This document shows, piece by piece, positions 4,843 to 5,952 of a stretch of 5,952 bases of DNA. The stretch comes from Myxococcaceae bacterium (GTDB lineage: Bacteria; Myxococcota; Myxococcia; Myxococcales; Myxococcaceae), in contig JAGSPQ010000256.1 of NCBI GenBank assembly GCA_018262385.1, forward strand, positions 1 to 5,952. The letters run 5' to 3'. The position numbers and the translations under genes were made by a program. Under the pieces are notes generated by a model. That model was not told the DNA's origin. It saw only the letters and a list, made by a program, of their open reading frames with translations, and ran no database searches. The number at the start of each line of letters is the position of its first letter. The stretch's first letter is position 1.

Positions 4843-5952
4843 AGCGGGTGCGCCGGGTGACGAGCCAGAAGTCCTGCGCCTGGGCGGTGAGCAGCAGCTC
4901 GCCGCTCGACAGCTGGGGGCCGAGGACCTGCTGGGGGGAAGGCCCGCGGATGAGGAAGTGATCGTAGGCCGAGCCCTGGGTCGCCCAGTTCATCGTGTCC
5001 GGACGCCACTCGGAGGCGAAGGTCGGGGGCGTCTTGCCGTCGCGGTACATCACCGGAGAGTGCGGGGTCAGCGCGAAGCTGAAGTTGGTGATCCCGCCGC
5101 GCTCCCGGGCGATCACCGTCGAGGCGTGGAGCCACACCGGGTGGGTCATCGCGGCCGAGCCGGTGTTGTAGATGAGGCCCATCACCTTCGGGCGCTCGGC
5201 GGCGTACGTCGACAGCTGGGTGAGCGCGACCGCCTCCTGATCGAACTGGGCGAAGCCCTTCCACAGCGGCAGGGCGGTCGCGATCGCCACCGCCCCCGCC
5301 GCCAGCAGCCCGGCACGCGCGATCTTCGGCTTCAGCACCGGCACCGTGCAGACCAGCACCGCGGCCGCCAGATGGGCGTAGCGGGTGTTGAGGTAATACA
5401 TGTACCCGCGGATATCGAAGGGGAGGGTGAAGTAGAGCACCAGCGCCAGCCCCGCCAGTCCCACGATCCGCCAGCGGGCGATCGGGCCTTCCTTCGTCTC
5501 TCGCCCCGTCACCAGCGCCGCCGCGATCGCGATCCCCGCCACGGCGAAGGCCGCGGTCACCGCGAAGGCGTCGGCCTGATCGCGCAGCATCCCGCTCAGC
5601 ACCGGGAGGAACTCCGCCTGGTTCTGCTCGAACGTCTTGTACGAGAGGTTCTGCGGTGACAGCACCGGGCCCCACGACTTCCACGGCTGGCCGGGAGCGA
5701 TCTCCGCCGGCTGCCCGAACCGCGAGCCGAACCAGAGGAAGAACAGCGCCACCCCGGGGACGACGCCCAGCAGCGCGGCGCGCCGCTCATCGAAGCGGGC
5801 CCGCCAGCCCCCCGCATCGTTGGGCGCCCGGGTGGTCACCAGCAGCAGCGGCAGCGCGAACCCCAGCCAGGCGAAGACCTGGACGTGAAACAGCAGCACC
5901 GCGACCACCGCCGCCGCCAGCGCAATCGCCCACTTTTTCCGCCGCGCGGGAT
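4841..5952 (-). CDS. Polytopic membrane protein, probably GT-C glycosyltransferase-like; N-terminus beyond window edge
   Basis: The frame is open to the right edge: 369 residues are visible and the true start lies outside. The GTG at 5906-5908 is internal, since the hydrophobic helix containing it begins upstream after a PARRKK basic stretch. Counting from that GTG as residue 1, hydrophobic segments lie at about 1-26 (extended upstream), 44-62, 113-134, 147-164, 178-194 and 197-216, so there are around six visible helices. A long polar loop (63-110) contains FGQPAEIAPGQPW and NLSYKTFEQNQ. The last ~140 residues form a polar C-terminal domain that could face the periplasm, containing GLIYNTGSAAMTHPVWLHAS and ending in YDHFLIRGPSPQQVLG and DFWLVTRR. 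Multi-spanning helices, a large outer loop and a compact C-terminal outer domain are typical of GT-C proteins that use lipid-linked sugars, but the diagnostic acidic motif would lie in the missing part. The assignment is inference; an unrelated transporter-like or surface-polymer protein is possible. The gene leads a tandem pair with the uncharacterised gene. Confidence 0.8.
   Translation of the reverse strand, partial: PARRKKWAIALAAAVVAVLLFHVQVFAWLGFALPLLLVTTRAPNDAGGWRARFDERRAALLGVVPGVALFFLWFGSRFGQPAEIAPGQPWKSWGPVLSPQNLSYKTFEQNQAEFLPVLSGMLRDQADAFAVTAAFAVAGIAIAAALVTGRETKEGPIARWRIVGLAGLALVLYFTLPFDIRGYMYYLNTRYAHLAAAVLVCTVPVLKPKIARAGLLAAGAVAIATALPLWKGFAQFDQEAVALTQLSTYAAERPKVMGLIYNTGSAAMTHPVWLHASTVIARERGGITNFSFALTPHSPVMYRDGKTPPTFASEWRPDTMNWATQGSAYDHFLIRGPSPQQVLGPQLSSGELLLTAQAQDFWLVTRRTR

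Noticed and set aside
170..5530. Frequent GCGATC/CGATCG words, suggesting a dispersed repeat or motif
   Set aside because: They fall mostly in coding frames as Ala-Ile, Ile-Ala or Ile-Asp codon pairs (GCG/ATC/GAC/GCC), with no fixed flanks or spacing. Codon usage explains them.
3923..5659. 578-codon forward frame spanning two reverse genes
   Set aside because: It crosses the junction between two well-supported genes, is Leu/Arg/His/Gly-rich, and shows no domain or credible start context.
4026..5684. 552-codon reverse frame overlapping both reverse genes out of frame
   Set aside because: Its composition is Arg/Gly/Ala low complexity. The competing frames give membrane helices and a balanced soluble protein with good ribosome binding sites.
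5932..5940. Run of five A's on the reverse strand near the right edge, as a possible frameshift site
   Set aside because: It is simply AAA-AAG (Lys-Lys) in a basic stretch before a membrane helix. It lacks the seven-base slippery pattern, and the frame stays open on both sides.

Overview
The window comes from a GC-rich bacterial chromosome (roughly two-thirds G+C or more by eye, with most third codon positions G or C). The gene content suggests a myxobacterium or relative (Myxococcota, formerly Deltaproteobacteria). The main evidence is the large membrane-anchored Ser/Thr kinase, with the G-G-M-A nucleotide loop and HRDVSPQN catalytic loop that recur in myxobacterial kinases. It is followed by a long Pro/Thr/Ser-rich linker and one C-terminal membrane helix. 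The taxonomic call is inference. No rRNA, tRNA, CRISPR array, insertion sequence or phage gene is visible.

Layout. Bases 1-3806 carry three forward genes that read as one transcription unit: an enoyl-CoA hydratase missing its N-terminus, a short-chain 3-hydroxyacyl-CoA dehydrogenase, and a 746-residue Ser/Thr protein kinase. The kinase TTG start overlaps the dehydrogenase stop in a TTGA junction. Bases 3812-5952 carry two reverse genes in tandem, transcribed from right to left: a multi-spanning membrane protein cut by the right edge (probably a GT-C-type glycosyltransferase-like protein), then a 338-residue soluble protein of unknown function. The two units converge with five bases between the stop codons. 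A GC-rich hairpin spans that junction and contains both stops.

How the genes work together. The hydratase and dehydrogenase catalyse consecutive beta-oxidation steps: hydration of 2-enoyl-CoA, then NAD-dependent oxidation of 3-hydroxyacyl-CoA. The kinase appears translationally coupled to the dehydrogenase, so signalling and fatty-acyl-CoA metabolism may be co-expressed. Whether they are functionally connected cannot be told from sequence. The reverse pair is closely spaced (12 bases, with the second gene's ribosome binding site touching the first gene's stop) and is probably co-expressed. Its joint role is unknown.

The window is mostly compact, ordinary chromosomal coding sequence, and I did not find clear evidence of a new defence or mobile system. 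The points most worth a second look are the kinase/beta-oxidation coupling, the kinase's C-terminal outer domain with two cysteines, the uncharacterised 338-residue protein, and the stop-codon hairpin between the convergent genes.
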